A DNA stretch of 64,000 nt from Sipunculus nudus (Eukaryota > Annelida > Sipuncula > Golfingiida > Sipunculidae): NCBI GenBank assembly GCA_026874595.1, contig CM049316.1:36029339-36093338 (forward strand). The letters run 5' to 3'. Positions 1-11,019 of the stretch are shown piece by piece. Under the pieces are notes generated by a model, which saw nothing but the letters and a program-made list of their open reading frames with translations, made no database searches and was not told where the DNA came from. The stretch's first letter is position 1. Each line of letters opens with the position of its first letter. A program made the position numbers and the translations under genes.

Positions 1-106
1 ATTCCAATTCATTTGATCTTAACTTTATTCAATTCAATTTTAATTCATGTAATTTTCCCTTCAATTCCAAATTGACCCAAGGTCTGATATGTATATATAT
101 ATATAT

Positions 107-294
107 CAGGGGCGGATCCAGGATTTAGGAAAAGGGGGGGTCCAACCCAGGAGGACTAATGAAAATCCTAAAATAAAAGTCATCAAGTCTGGAAAAGGGG
201 GGGGTCCAGGCCGCAAAATTACATCTAAAACCCCTTAAAAAAGGTTGCTTTGGGTGAAAAAGGGGGGGGGTCCGGACCCCCTGGACCCGCTTCT

Positions 295-295
<1 letters not shown>
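107..295. mobile_element. MITE family M1, copy 1 (CAGGGGCGGATCCAGG termini)
   Basis: A short non-autonomous element of about 189 bp. The left end reads CAGGGGCGGATCCAGG and the right end is its imperfect inverse, CCTGGACCCGCTTCTG. G-rich runs lie inside. Related copies occur at 725-940 and 54328-54540, and end fragments near 18.04 and 35.20 kb. It sits inside an AT microsatellite, so a target duplication cannot be read. The CAGGGG-type end recalls hAT elements, but that assignment is inference. Confidence 0.65.

Positions 296-381
<86 letters not shown>
296..381. repeat. (AT)n microsatellite
   Basis: About 43 uninterrupted AT dinucleotides, directly abutting the M1 element. The element may have inserted into an existing AT tract, since AT repeats flank both sides. 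Confidence 0.95.
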
Positions 382-387
<6 letters not shown>

Positions 388-724
388 GAAATAAGGAAGT
401 TAGATGACTGACCTTGATAATCTGTATGGAAATCCCATCAACTGATCATATGCTAAACCTATCCTGTTTGACTTACCATGTTTTCCAGATAACAATATGC
501 TTGTGTCATTCAGAACACCTATAGTGCTGAACAAAATACTCATGACAATGCTGATAGTGTACTATATATTTTATCTTATCACTGTTATGCCTTGATAGTG
601 TTAATTTTTTTGGAGATTTTAATATCCTGTTTATATTTGTTTATCTATATATTTTTTTGTATTAATTGTAGAATAAAATACAACAAAATTTATGAGTTGG
701 TTCATATACAAATAACACTGTCCA
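382..724. other. No recognisable feature
   Basis: AT-rich DNA with no conserved coding signal. The short open frame here has no domain or splice context and runs into the adjacent MITE. Confidence 0.6.
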
Positions 725-940
725 CAAGGGAGGATGTAGGATTTTGGAAAGGGGAGGGTCCAATAATTTTACCAAGGAAGTCTCATAGGAATAAAAACCT
801 AAAAAAGGTCCCCAGATTCAAAAAGGGAAGGGTGCAGGCACCAAAAAATTGATCAAATTCCTGAATTAAAGGTTGGTTTTTGCTCAAAAAGAGGGGGTCC
901 GAAATCCCCCCCCCATCCAGACCTCTGGATCCTGCTTTTG
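725..940. mobile_element. MITE family M1, copy 2, diverged
   Basis: Same order of blocks as the copy at 107-295: a GGAGGATGTAGGATTT head, AAAGGGG-GGTCCAA, a GGTTG(G/C)TTT block, a G/C-rich run, and a CTCTGGATCCTGCTTTTG tail. It is more diverged, and the terminal inverted repeats are degraded. No coding capacity. Confidence 0.55.
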
Positions 941-1680
941 GCAAACTTAGCTTTTTATCATTGACTGGTGATTAAATAACAGATGATATGAAAATTAAAA
1001 CTGGCATGACATAGAAAAATTGGCATGTGTTTCATAGGAATATCAGATAATATAATATTATCAGGTATATAAAATATATTATAGGGGTTATGAATAACAA
1101 CATATAACCAAATATATATACCGGTATATACATACATACATGAAGTTATTGTAACTTAGTGTTAATACTACTGTTCTGTGTACTTGTTAATAAATAATCT
1201 TATATTAGTAAAAATAATGTAGATTCCACCTACCGCTTTGCTGTGGGCTAAAAAGTGAAGTCGACTTATTATTTAATAAGAGTACTAAGTTAATAAATCG
1301 AATAATTAATTGGGAGTTGTTGCACTGATCACGGCCATTGATGACAGCTGTCAAACCGGGGTAGCTCTCCGTCTCGGCATGAAGTCCTATCGCTCAGTAC
1401 CCCTCGGCATGCAAACCAAACCAAACTCCGTACATTTAAAATTACGAAGAACGGAGAAAAATTCAGTTGTTTTGGGACGCCGAATATCACAGGATAAATT
1501 GATTATACAAGATAGAGAAAATCAGCAAAGTTGACTACTATGGCCATATATGAAGCGACAAACAACACACACACACCTGCAAACTTCTAGATTTAGCCAT
1601 TCTTACCTGGAGTCGAACTTATCAAAACTTCAGTAGTAAATGATGAGGACGACTGCTGTGTTGTGGCTCTCAACCAAGTC
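941..1680. other. Unassigned; moderately GC-rich stretch at 1310-1530
   Basis: 945-1300 is plain AT-rich DNA. 1310-1534 is richer in GC and open in one frame for 74 codons, but it has no ATG start, no recognisable protein and no clear splice acceptor. It may be an upstream part of the E-box region that follows. Confidence 0.4.
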
Positions 1681-1704
1681 CCCCGATCCCGGTTCCTAAT
1701 GTAA

Positions 1705-1780
1705 GCAGGTCACATGATCTAATCTGATCACATGCGCGGACTCCGCGTCACATGTCACGGTCCGCTTCGCACGTGACCAC
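1705..1780. promoter_or_regulatory. Cluster of E-boxes with CpG palindrome
   Basis: Four CANNTG boxes fall within 65 bp: CACATG at 1711, 1729 and 1749, and CACGTG at 1770. Between the second and third is the inverted repeat CGCGGA-C-TCCGCG. The block is CpG-rich against an AT-rich background. This could be a bHLH-bound enhancer or promoter. No transcript start can be assigned, so function is inference. Confidence 0.35.
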
Positions 1781-1859
1781 TTTGCAGACGGCAGAGTCAC
1801 ACGACAGATTGCTTATTATTAATGTGCAGGTGCGCACAGACCGATCTGGAACATTTCCC

Positions 1860-2136
1860 TTTATTTTTATAATTCAACGGTTTTTCCTCTTCATTGTTGG
1901 CTTAATCTCCTACATATAGAACTACATTTCTATACCAACGATGTTTCCGATCAAATATATCTTTAAATGCAATTTATACAAATTTTAAAGTATAATCTCT
2001 ATATATATATATATTATTTATCCTATGTACATATACGTGTGGTTTGTATATTAGTAATATTGTTATTATTAAAATAATACTGATAATGATAATCATACAA
2101 CTACTAAAACAAGCTGCTTCGGTGGCGATAATAATC

Positions 2137-2139
<3 letters not shown>
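1860..2139. other. No recognisable feature
   Basis: AT-rich spacer between the E-box cluster and the trinucleotide repeat. Confidence 0.55.
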
Positions 2140-2209
<70 letters not shown>

Positions 2210-2290
2210 TATTATTATTATTATTATTATAATTATTATTATTATTATTATTATTATAATAAAAATAACAACCATAATAATAATAATTTC
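2140..2290. repeat. (AAT)n followed by (ATT)n, mirror-complementary microsatellite
   Basis: A run of AAT repeats switches at about 2208 into ATT repeats, so the two halves can fold back on each other. Open frames reading poly-Ile, poly-Tyr or poly-Asn here come from the repeat and are not genes. Confidence 0.9.
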
Positions 2291-2389
2291 CGACGAAATC
2301 AGAGTTGGACGGGTGAAGTGAGGCATAGATTGAGTGGCAAGGGGAAATATAGTGAGTTGTGTTGCATGTGAGCATGGATATCCGCAGCC

Positions 2390-3290
2390 GAAATGTGTAT
2401 GTAGGCTGCGCCACCTACCACAAAATCCAGAAAGCTGTCCAATTTGTATACATATGCAAAAAGTCAAACCACTACTATATATGAGTGATTTTATCCGACA
2501 GCAGAAAAACAGAAAGACGCTGTGGAAAAGTGGTGACAGGTGGCGCCACCAATTTTGTGTACGATTAAGATCTATGTGAGATCCATACACATGCAAAATT
2601 TCAGGGGTATATGTCAAACAAGTCCTGAGATATAAGCCTGAATGTCTGCAGCGTAAACATAAATGTAGGTGGCGCCACTTGCCACAAAATCGAGAAAGCT
2701 ATCCAAGATGTATATATATGCAAAATTTTAGGCAGATACGTCAAACCACTACGGAGATATGAGTGATTTTATCCCACGGCAGACAGACAGACGGACTTTG
2801 TGCAAAGATGGTTGCAAGGGGCGCCAAAAGTTTTGTGTAAAATTAAGAGCTATATGAGATCTATACACATAAAAAATTTTGGCCCAATCGATCAAACGGT
2901 TCCCGAGATATTAGCTTGGATTTCTGCAGCGTAAACATGAATGTAGGTTGCGCTACCTGTCATATAATCAAGAAAGCTGTCCAGGATGTATACACCTGCA
3001 AAAAATTCAGGTGGATAAGTCCAACCATTGCAGAGATACGAGTAATTTTATCCCAAGGAAGATGAACAGTTTGACGCTGTGCAAAAACGGTTGCAGGTGG
3101 CGCCACCATTTTTAGTATATATGTTATAAAGCTATCCTTGGGCTACATTTGTGCAAAAGTTTTAGCCTGATCATTCAAACGGTTCCCGAGATATTTGGGT
3201 TTATGTGTGGAAACAGACGCACAAACGGACGCTGGGCTGAGAGGAAAGGTCAGAGGTCAAGGCCAATTGGTTAAGCACCAGTTCACATGT
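2390..3290. repeat. GGCGCC-anchored tandem array, about 135-bp half-units in 270-bp units
   Basis: The block 'GTAGG(T/C)(G/T)GCGC(C/T)AC' recurs at about 2400, 2665 and 2942. Related half-units carrying GGTGGCGCCACC lie between them (about 2540, 2820, 3097). Each half-unit repeats the same order: GGCGCC core, CAAAAT, (G)AAAGCT or GAGCTAT, TATACA, TGCAAAA, TCAAAC, GAGATAT. No open frame persists through it. The family is not identified. Confidence 0.7.
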
Positions 3291-3360
3291 GACCCGATCA
3301 TAATTCCGTATTAAAAAAAATTATGCCCAGTGGTTACGGAGGAGTTCTCCGGAAACTTAT

Positions 3361-3385
3361 GCGGCGGCGGCGGAGGCGGCGGCGT
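3361..3385. repeat. Imperfect (GCG)n
   Basis: Eight GCG/GAG triplets in an otherwise AT-rich area, immediately before the AAT microsatellite. Confidence 0.8.
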
Positions 3386-3427
3386 CTGACTGAAAACATA
3401 ATATCCGCAAAACTGTTTTTGCGGATA

Positions 3428-3546
<119 letters not shown>

Positions 3547-3549
3547 TAA

Positions 3550-4035
3550 TGGCAATGAAATGTTTTCCAAAAACTTTAACCAAAATTGAACAGCTGAACA
3601 GATAATATATCGTCTGGAAATTTGTCTCAGTGGAAAAATACTTCCATGGCCTTCTCCATGTACGAATACTTTCCCTGCATTGTTTTATGGTGCGCTTATC
3701 ACTTCTGTCACACAGGCATTTTGGAACCGCTTACCGCAGAAAAAATATTATATTTCTCTTCGTTTTCTGTTTAATTCTAATTAGATGTAGGGTCTAGAAG
3801 AATATTTTCTAGAGGTTTAGACGACTTGCCAAATTCGCCCCCTTGTTTGTATAGGGGCGACCTCTGTTGGCAATCAAGGTACTAATATTTTCAAGCAATA
3901 TTTTCTCTATTAAAAATTAAAAACAAATTCTTGGTAATAAAAAATCGATGAAACGCATTAATATTTATACGAAGAGCATTAATATAAAAAGATGTAGGCC
4001 AACAAGACCAACCAACAAACAAGTAAATAAACAAC

Positions 4036-4036
<1 letters not shown>
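3550..4036. other. No recognisable feature
   Basis: AT-rich single-copy-looking DNA. No coding or repeat signal was recognised. Confidence 0.5.

Positions 4037-4038
<2 letters not shown>

Positions 4039-4103
<65 letters not shown>
4039..4103. repeat. (AT)n microsatellite
   Basis: Pure AT repeat, ending exactly at the edge of the minus-strand LTR. Confidence 0.95.
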
Positions 4104-4107
<4 letters not shown>

Positions 4108-4483
4108 ACGGAACCTAAAATCAACAGATCATGTATGCATGATGAACATAAATTTTGTCAAGGAGATAACAAAAATCAAATTCTGCAACAGTAGGCAGCG
4201 AGAAATGTCTAAGGGAATGAATAAAGAAGTCAGTGTTTTTTTTGTTAACAAATAACCATAATTTATTCTTAAAACAACCCTAACATTACAATACACCAAA
4301 TCATTACAATTACACGGTATAACAGCAGTATAACAACAAATCAATACAATCACACAGTAATATTAACAAAGAACACAGTACCCGGATACCACCACTGTCA
4401 CAGCGATAAGTCCTTTAAAATCTATGAGCCGGACGAATCATCTGTAAGATCGCTGCACACAATAAAAAGGGGCACCTGTAACA
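4104..4483 (-). mobile_element. Solo LTR, family L1R, copy 3, internally deleted, minus strand
   Basis: Begins TGTTACGG and ends CCTGTAACA, so read on the minus strand it runs TGTTACAGGTG...CCGTAACA, like the two full-length LTRs at 20.2 and 28.7 kb. About 400 bp are missing after the first ~30 bp, a part that in the other copies holds the TATA box. The polyadenylation block AATAAA (plus-strand TTTATT at 4262) is kept. The flanks ATAT/GTAT differ by one base, so the target duplication is uncertain in this AT-repeat context. Confidence 0.75.
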
Positions 4484-4509
4484 GTATATATATATAATTA
4501 TATATATAT

Positions 4510-4915
4510 AACTAATTAATAAATTCCATAAAAATAAAACAGATTCGAACTTAATAAATTAACCACGGTTGTGACTAAGGTTTTACTATAAAATGTAACA
4601 AAAGAAAATGGTTGAGAAAAAGGGTCATTTTAAACTATAGGAGATTACAATTAACCAGAGATTAAAACAAGAGAAACTGAATTGTATGCAAAAACCTCAT
4701 ATTTAGTCATCATTGCAGATTGGAACAGATTTTGATATATGTAAAGATAATTATGTGAAATCATGAATACTTGAATTTTTTTTTTGGAAAAAATTAATGT
4801 GCCATAAAAACATAAAATAAGAATGGAATAGGATAAAATTGGAATGCATGTACTTGTTCCTTACGGCATATATAGGAAGGCGTGGTCTGGACATGCAATT
4901 AATAAAACAAATGTA
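4510..4915. other. No recognisable feature
   Basis: AT-rich, no gene or repeat recognised apart from a short AT run at 4485-4510. Confidence 0.5.
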
Positions 4916-4917
4916 AC

Positions 4918-5220
4918 AAAAAATCTGCATTCTAAGGAATGCCTTCGCCATGTGGGGGTCCCTATTGTCGGATGCTTCCTAACCCGTGTTTGCATTCTCT
5001 TATCCAACCAATATTCCCAGGTTCATTTTTGCATAAGTGATTATACATTTATTAAATTTCCTTTATTACCTTCTTGCATCCGGATCATGTGCCGGATTCA
5101 CACAAACATCTAATCGATTCATCATTCGGCCATTTCGGAAATGCCCTGAGAATTTCGTGAGATTCCTTTCATGATTGCGCAAGTTTTGTTGTTAACAAAC
5201 ACACAAAAACACACACACCT
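4918..5220 (-). mobile_element. Dispersed repeat family R3, copy 1
   Basis: Shares in the same order with 10128-10400: ATTC(T/C)(A)AAGAATGC, CCAATATTCCCA, TGCATAAGT-A--TACATTT, a GGATC-CA block, and GTGAGATTCCTTTCATGA. It ends in a CACACA tract. Two copies in the opposite orientation lie near 28.0 and 29.6 kb. No coding capacity. Confidence 0.6.
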
Positions 5221-5229
5221 ACACAAGAT

Positions 5230-5900
5230 CGAACCCCCCCCCTCCCCCACACACAAAGGAAACAAAGCGAAAAGAAAATACAAATCAAAATCTTGGCGGA
5301 AGCAAAAATAACTGATCAGAGAGGGATTTAAAATCGACCGTTAGAGGCTCAATGTAGCTCTCTCCAATCACCAACTATACTAGTCCCTCCCCAGCACTCA
5401 TGCGACCTCATAGTGACGTCATACGGTGGGTCAAACGGATTCATTTCACTATGGGCATTGTTTGCTAAGGATTTGTGGAGGATAATCCAAGGAATTGCCG
5501 ACATAGCCCCCCTCCCCCCTCCCGCGCCCAACATCTCCATACCCCCCCCCCCCGCCCTTTGACAAAATAGGACAAAATCCCTCCAAGGAATTTTATAATT
5601 TTTCTTCACTCCGACCACATATTATGAAATATATATTTTCATTATAATTAATAATCCTAAAACACAGACACTATGACATGTAGAGACACCTTCAGGGGAA
5701 AATAAAAACTAAATTATATTGAGAAGGCAAGGCAACCATGAAGATCACAGGAAGCTAAAATAACAAGATGCAGAAGCGGAGGACATAAATTCCACGAATT
5801 TTCTTGTTATCTCAACTTTCAGCTCTGTATTATTTATAAGTTACATTCGATTTAAACAAGAAAAAACATGGTCAAACATTTTTGACGCCTAAATGGAGTT
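5230..5900. other. Unassigned; C-rich tracts
   Basis: Contains C/T-rich runs around 5235 and 5505-5560, which create proline- or glycine-rich open frames with no protein-like pattern. Nothing else recognised. Confidence 0.5.
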
Positions 5901-5903
5901 GTT

Positions 5904-5974
5904 GATACATGCACTATTGTTGATACATGTACTATTATTGATACATGTACTATTATTGATACATGTACTATTTT
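5904..5974. repeat. 18-bp minisatellite, four units
   Basis: GATACATG(T/C)ACTATT(A/G)TT recurs with starts at 5904, 5922, 5940 and 5958, a strict 18-bp step. Units 2-4 contain the palindrome TACATGTA. Confidence 0.9.
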
Positions 5975-5979
5975 AAATT

Positions 5980-6460
5980 TTTGCAATATGGAAATGCAGA
6001 ACTGTAAGATTATTGAGGAAACTATGACAAAACTATGACATGAATTACGGAAATATCTCGAAAATTTTAAATTATTTCTATTTTCCTAAAAAGTGAAGAG
6101 GACAATTATTACATTTTTCAACCCTTAAAAAAGTGAGAGACAAGTCTCCCTGTCGTAATTTAGACAGACCCATGGATTATTGAAATATTCAGTAAATAAA
6201 TTACTGGGGGCGTATAGGAAGAAGGCAGAAGGTAACGGGGCGACCTCACATGAAAATATCACCTTGAGAAACTTTGACCTGACACCCGAAGATAATTCAT
6301 TGTTAAATACGATGCACATGCAATTTATACAAAAAAAAAAATAAAGACCGCTCCTGAAATAGGCCTAATTATACACCCTTACCATGAACCAGACGAGACG
6401 GTTGTAGTTAGACACGGCCCGGGTCTATCAGTTGGTTTTAAGTATTACCATTCCTATCTA
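5980..6460. other. No recognisable feature
   Basis: AT-rich sequence without a supported gene or repeat. Confidence 0.5.
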
Positions 6461-7320
6461 CGAAGTACCATTTCAACCCCGTTCAGCTGTAACATCTCTC
6501 AATTTTTCTTGTTGTTTTCCCATTTATTCGTAAATAGTTTGCTTAGTTATGCCATGGCAATTAGTTTATTATGTTTATTACTTTCCAGTTCATAAGTTGA
6601 GGATATTAATGAACAGCTGTGTGAAAAACTCACTGAGATAGCATCCAATTATATACTTGTCTACTGAGAGAGGGGGTCTTTTCGTAATTACACTCTGCGT
6701 GGTCTTAAAACCGAGGAACCCCCCCCCCCCATCGCATTCACCTGTGAGTGAGACACGGCCTTCCCATCAGCCAACAGGGCTCAACTTGGGCTGTTGTCAA
6801 CCGTGAAAATCTCACGGCTCTTCGGCTCATACTAAAACTTACGCTCTGTGCAAAATATGACATAAGATTTAAACATATCAATTATTTTAATACGAGACCT
6901 ACATTTAAATGATGACATTTTGCAAGTTAAAAATGTACGTAGCTGCGCATTTACACCATTGACATCAACATGTTTTGAACTATTGAATGTTTGCAGGAAT
7001 TTTCCAGTTTATACCCCCCTAATTTTGAAGAAATATGAATATTAAAACCGGCCACTTTTGTTAAACCCAACATTCTAAAGTTTGAATACATCATGCTAGA
7101 ACCTGTAAGAGAATAGTAGTTGATGAACAGAAAATCCTCATAATCTTTTTTTAAAGGTGCCTTAAAATGTCCTCTTAACATGTATATTTTAAAAATTTTT
7201 CTTATATTGGAGGGGAAAACCCCCTCCTATATTCTCCCCGAGTAAATGCAATTAACTTTAATAAAAACATGGCCCTAGATTTTATAAATATTCCTTGAGG
7301 TGAAATATACAAGTAAATAT
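6460..7320. mobile_element. Dispersed repeat family R5, copy 1, with SINE-like core
   Basis: Co-linear with 63160-63945 over most of its length. Shared blocks include TTTCCAGTTCATAAGTT, a poly-C tract followed by ATCGCATT, CCGTGAAAATCTCACG, CGGCTCATACT, GACATAAGATTTAAACATAT, GACATCAACATGTT and CAGAAAATCCTCATAATC. The part at 6720-6850 resembles the tRNA-derived segment at 36.40-36.55 kb. No protein-coding signal; probably a non-autonomous retroelement or a composite. Confidence 0.65.
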
Positions 7321-7504
7321 ATATATATATACTAAATTTACAAAACAAAAACTGTAGAACCTAGTTTTCATACACAATAGCCGCAAATTCAATTTTAGCG
7401 CCTCTCAAATTTCTAGATCCGCCACTGAGTCAGAGGTGGTCTGTGGAGGTCATGCAATGTTTGTACAATTATCTTTCTCTCCTGTGACCGCAGCCATTTT
7501 AGGC

Positions 7505-7826
7505 TAAAAAAAATAATAAAAGGTATGGTTCTCGGGCACCGCCCGCATTCAAACCCCCGCATCAAAAATTTTTATTTTGATATTCAATGAATACTTTCCA
7601 ATTTTGAGCTGCTGTCGCACTGACATTTCTTTCAAGAAGATAAAATCATACAATTTCCTTCGTTTTGTAGTGCTTTTACTTGTTTAGCAAAATAAAACTT
7701 CATGCTTTTCCCTTACCAATTGACATTTTTATCGAAACATACCAAAAAAATTTAAAATAAAAAAAGCGCCCACCCGCATTTATTTCTGAAAAAAAGTGCC
7801 TGAGAACCATACCTTTTTTTTATTTT
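7505..7826. mobile_element. MITE family M2, copy 1
   Basis: Terminal inverted repeats AAGGTATGGTTCTC(G)GGCA at 7520 and TGCCTGAGAACCATACCTT at 7798-7815 bound about 300 bp with no coding capacity. Related, more decayed copies lie at 34478-34805 and 54890-55190; they share TTCTTTCAAGAAGATAAAAT and a late CCC-CCGCA(T/C)T block. Confidence 0.75.
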
Positions 7827-8061
7827 GGCCTTAATGCCAAAGTCTTATTCAGTCGCCTACTCTTATTAAATAAGAGGTCACACTTCCGCTTTGTTTCCGC
7901 TACATCGTCCTATTGTGACATTATGACTATTTTAACGTTTATACATGTATCCCTTGCCAGAAAAAAAACAGATACCAGCCCAGCGAGGAGTACACAGCAC
8001 CAATGTTGTTACATAAAAAAAACTTAAAATATATTTACCGAATTAAATCTTTTAAAATTCC

Positions 8062-8198
<137 letters not shown>

Positions 8199-8199
8199 G

Positions 8200-9230
8200 C
8201 AACACTTAACAATTGTATGTCCATGTGTAGTTATTCGAATCGCGGTCATCAGGATACTGTTCGCTTTTGAAAGAACTAAAAAATCTTATTGGTAGATATT
8301 TCAACCAGTTGAAGAACGAGATATAGGCCTATGTAGCAGACACAGGTAGCAAATTTCCTCTAATTAAATTGGAGTAATTGATGTAATACTGCAAACCACT
8401 GTTCGTTAATGGCACCTGTATTATTAAGGTCAAATTGTACCGGACGCTTAGTTCGAACCTTTCGATCCTTGCTTAGCTGTGGATATATTTAACAACTTAT
8501 ATAGTATTTCATATCCCACATGATTTGCACCGTGGATCAATTCACACCTTTATCATAGAACGTATTTAGGACCATTAATAACTGAAGGCTCCATACAGAG
8601 CTATTTGGTTGAGATCCATGCAAGGATTAAATGTGACACTGTGGGGAGAGTGGATGTGACGTCTGACGAACACTCTCTAGACAGCGGGGAGGCCATAATG
8701 CTGAAAGTTCGTCATTGTCGCCGCGTAATCATGCTAATATCAAGACGATTTGTTTCTTTGCCTTATAAGGAAAAGTAAGGTTACGATCTTCTCTTATCAT
8801 ATCCCATGTGGCAGCAACATTGAAGTAGGGGGATGAGTTTTGTTGGTTAAAAGCTAAACTATGTTCATATAAGGACCACTGATTTTCCCTTAGGAATATA
8901 GATGAAATAAAGAAGATTGGATCATATACGGCCTTAGTTTAATGGTGTAAGGCAGTCATTTCGTGCTCCTGTTATTTTTTTCAATCTTCAGTGCTGATCT
9001 AATAATATCTAAGTGCAATGAACTGTGATACTGATGCTACAAGAAGTTTTTAATATTTTATATTTTTTTAAAAATTCTTTATAGCTGAGCTATGGAAGGA
9101 GACGATCACGCGAGCCCAACGTAAAAGCGGATAGATTAGAGGTTTTGAGGTATATGTTGAATCTTAATATTGAGGAGAGGATGTGAGATAATAGAGGTGA
9201 GATATAGCCTGAGCCACCACCAGCGTAAAT
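8200..9230. other. No recognisable feature
   Basis: About 1 kb of mixed-composition DNA with no gene, repeat or RNA that I can support. Confidence 0.5.
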
Positions 9231-9236
9231 ACCGGT

Positions 9237-9392
9237 GATGTAGTCGAGTCCAAACCATCCGAGTTCGAGTGCGACTCCGAGTCCATGCAGGCTCCACGAG
9301 TCTGTCTCCTTCAGATTGGGGTTCGAGTCCACCTTCTTGGAGTCCGGGTCCTTTGGAACTCGAGTCCAAGTTCAAGTCCAAGTCCAATAAAA
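9237..9392. repeat. GAGTCC-rich degenerate minisatellite, copy 1
   Basis: More than ten matches or near-matches to GAGTCC, GAGTTC or AAGTCC occur in ~155 bp, spaced by multiples near 6 bp. Similar tracts lie at 37726-37895 and 38058-38200. Translations give Asp/Ser or Arg/Thr-rich strings and are not proteins. Confidence 0.7.
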
Positions 9393-9419
9393 ATCTCTTG
9401 ATAAAGGATATTTAAAACT

Positions 9420-10125
9420 TTTACGGATTATAAACGGATCACCAGGGAAGGTCCTTAGTGGTGAAGATCCGTGGTGAAATCCGTGAGAATGTGACCTAAA
9501 GGCACATTACGGAATAAGTAATATTTTGTAAGCGTGCACATGTGAAATGCAAATATACGTTGTTTCCTTGAAATGTAACACATTTTGATTTTGAAGTTTG
9601 ATACGTGTGACAAGAAGCCCATCCATTTCAAACTGGGAGAGGTTCATTTTGAGAAGAAACGACCTCTGGCGGGAAGGTGCCTGGTGTCCTGTGACGGAGA
9701 GGTGAAGGTTTTTGTTGTTGCTGCTGCTGTCGATCATTGCCCCGCAAAAATGACGATTATAGCAGACAATGTACATGCATAAATTTTGAATTAAGGATAA
9801 CAAATAAAATAAAATTGTATTAATACACCTTTTTTCACGAGCATGCGCACTGCGCGTAACGGTCGTGTGCTGGCTGCGCGTGTCCTTTGAGCCAGCATTA
9901 CGGGTTTTGTTAAACAAAAGCAGAAACGTGCCACAAACACAAGTAGGAACACAATCTCTAATGATATGACGAAACATTTTACTTTCATCATTTGAGATAC
10001 AGCAATTAGTCTCTTTTCGCTTATACGACGGATCCGAACTGATAGTGATAATCGTCTATGTTTAAATTTCCACGTCAGATCTCTGTCGTCTTGGCATTCA
10101 TAACAACTGCCGCAGCATGAAACTT
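9420..10125. other. Unassigned; short CpG-rich patch at 9838-9890
   Basis: A GCATGCGCACTGCGCG block at about 9841 resembles half of an NRF1-type site. The rest is unremarkable. The open frames on either strand have no ATG-supported, protein-like pattern. Confidence 0.4.
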
Positions 10126-10127
10126 GA

Positions 10128-10400
10128 AATATGCATTCTCAAGAATGCAAGTCTTCGCATTTTCTTATTCAGCCCATATTCCCATTTTAATTCGTGCATA
10201 AGTAACCGTACATTTGTAAATATTCCTTGCAGCGGTTCCTGAATCTGGGTCATTTTCCGGATCCACACCAAAATCTAATAGTTTCTTCCTTTGCCCATTT
10301 ACGAAATATCCTGCAAATTTCATGAGATTCCGTTCATGACTGCGGGAGTTAAGTTGTGAAGAACACACACACACACAAACGGGGATTAACGTATACCCTC
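10128..10400 (-). mobile_element. Dispersed repeat family R3, copy 2
   Basis: Co-linear with 4918-5220, including TTTCATGAGATTCCGTTCATGA and the CACACA tract. After the tract come GTATACCCTCCTTTCGG and similar, a block also found inverted at 27.98 kb (GGAGGGTATACGTCC). Non-coding. Confidence 0.6.
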
Positions 10401-11018
10401 CTTTCGGAGGATAATATATAGTAGAGTGGTCCTAATAAGATTTAAATTGGTCATTGGCACTGCGATTATTTATTGCCGCCACGTATTGTCCCTGGAGAGA
10501 AAATTGAAGGTCCACACGGGTTGATGTCTCTTATTACAGTAGTAGTCTCCTGTACCTGGAATCCCCCGAGATGTGACGAAGGCCGACTCCAACATCCATG
10601 ACAAACTAATTATTAACACACGACGGGATTACCCTGACGTTATTTAACCCCACTTTTATTTGCACAAGGTTACAGGAATTGACGCAGATACGACAAGGTT
10701 TATGTCTTCATCCATTTTTGCGGTTTGCAGGATTATGTACACACGGATAAGGTCCCAGCCAAAGTACTCCCATGCATGTTTATGTAATTTGCCTTGAACC
10801 AAGTCTTACCCAACATACTTGAACACACTACATTTATACATACACCGCTAGCGTGTTAAGAGGCCCCAGTACATTTTTGGAATTATATTACAATGCCATA
10901 AACCCTATGCAGCAGAGTCATACTCTTTTGATTCCGATTCTGTGCAGTGTGGGAACTGTTGAAATAAAAAAAAAAAATCGCTGTGGGACATTGCTAGTTT
11001 AAACCTCACGTTGTTGGC
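10400..11018. other. No recognisable feature
   Basis: Mixed-composition spacer. No supported element. Confidence 0.5.
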
Positions 11019-11019
11019 A

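Noticed and set aside
2135-2617. 160-codon minus-strand frame ending in poly-Ile
   Set aside because: Half of it is the AAT/ATT microsatellite and the rest lies in the GGCGCC array; no protein-like pattern.
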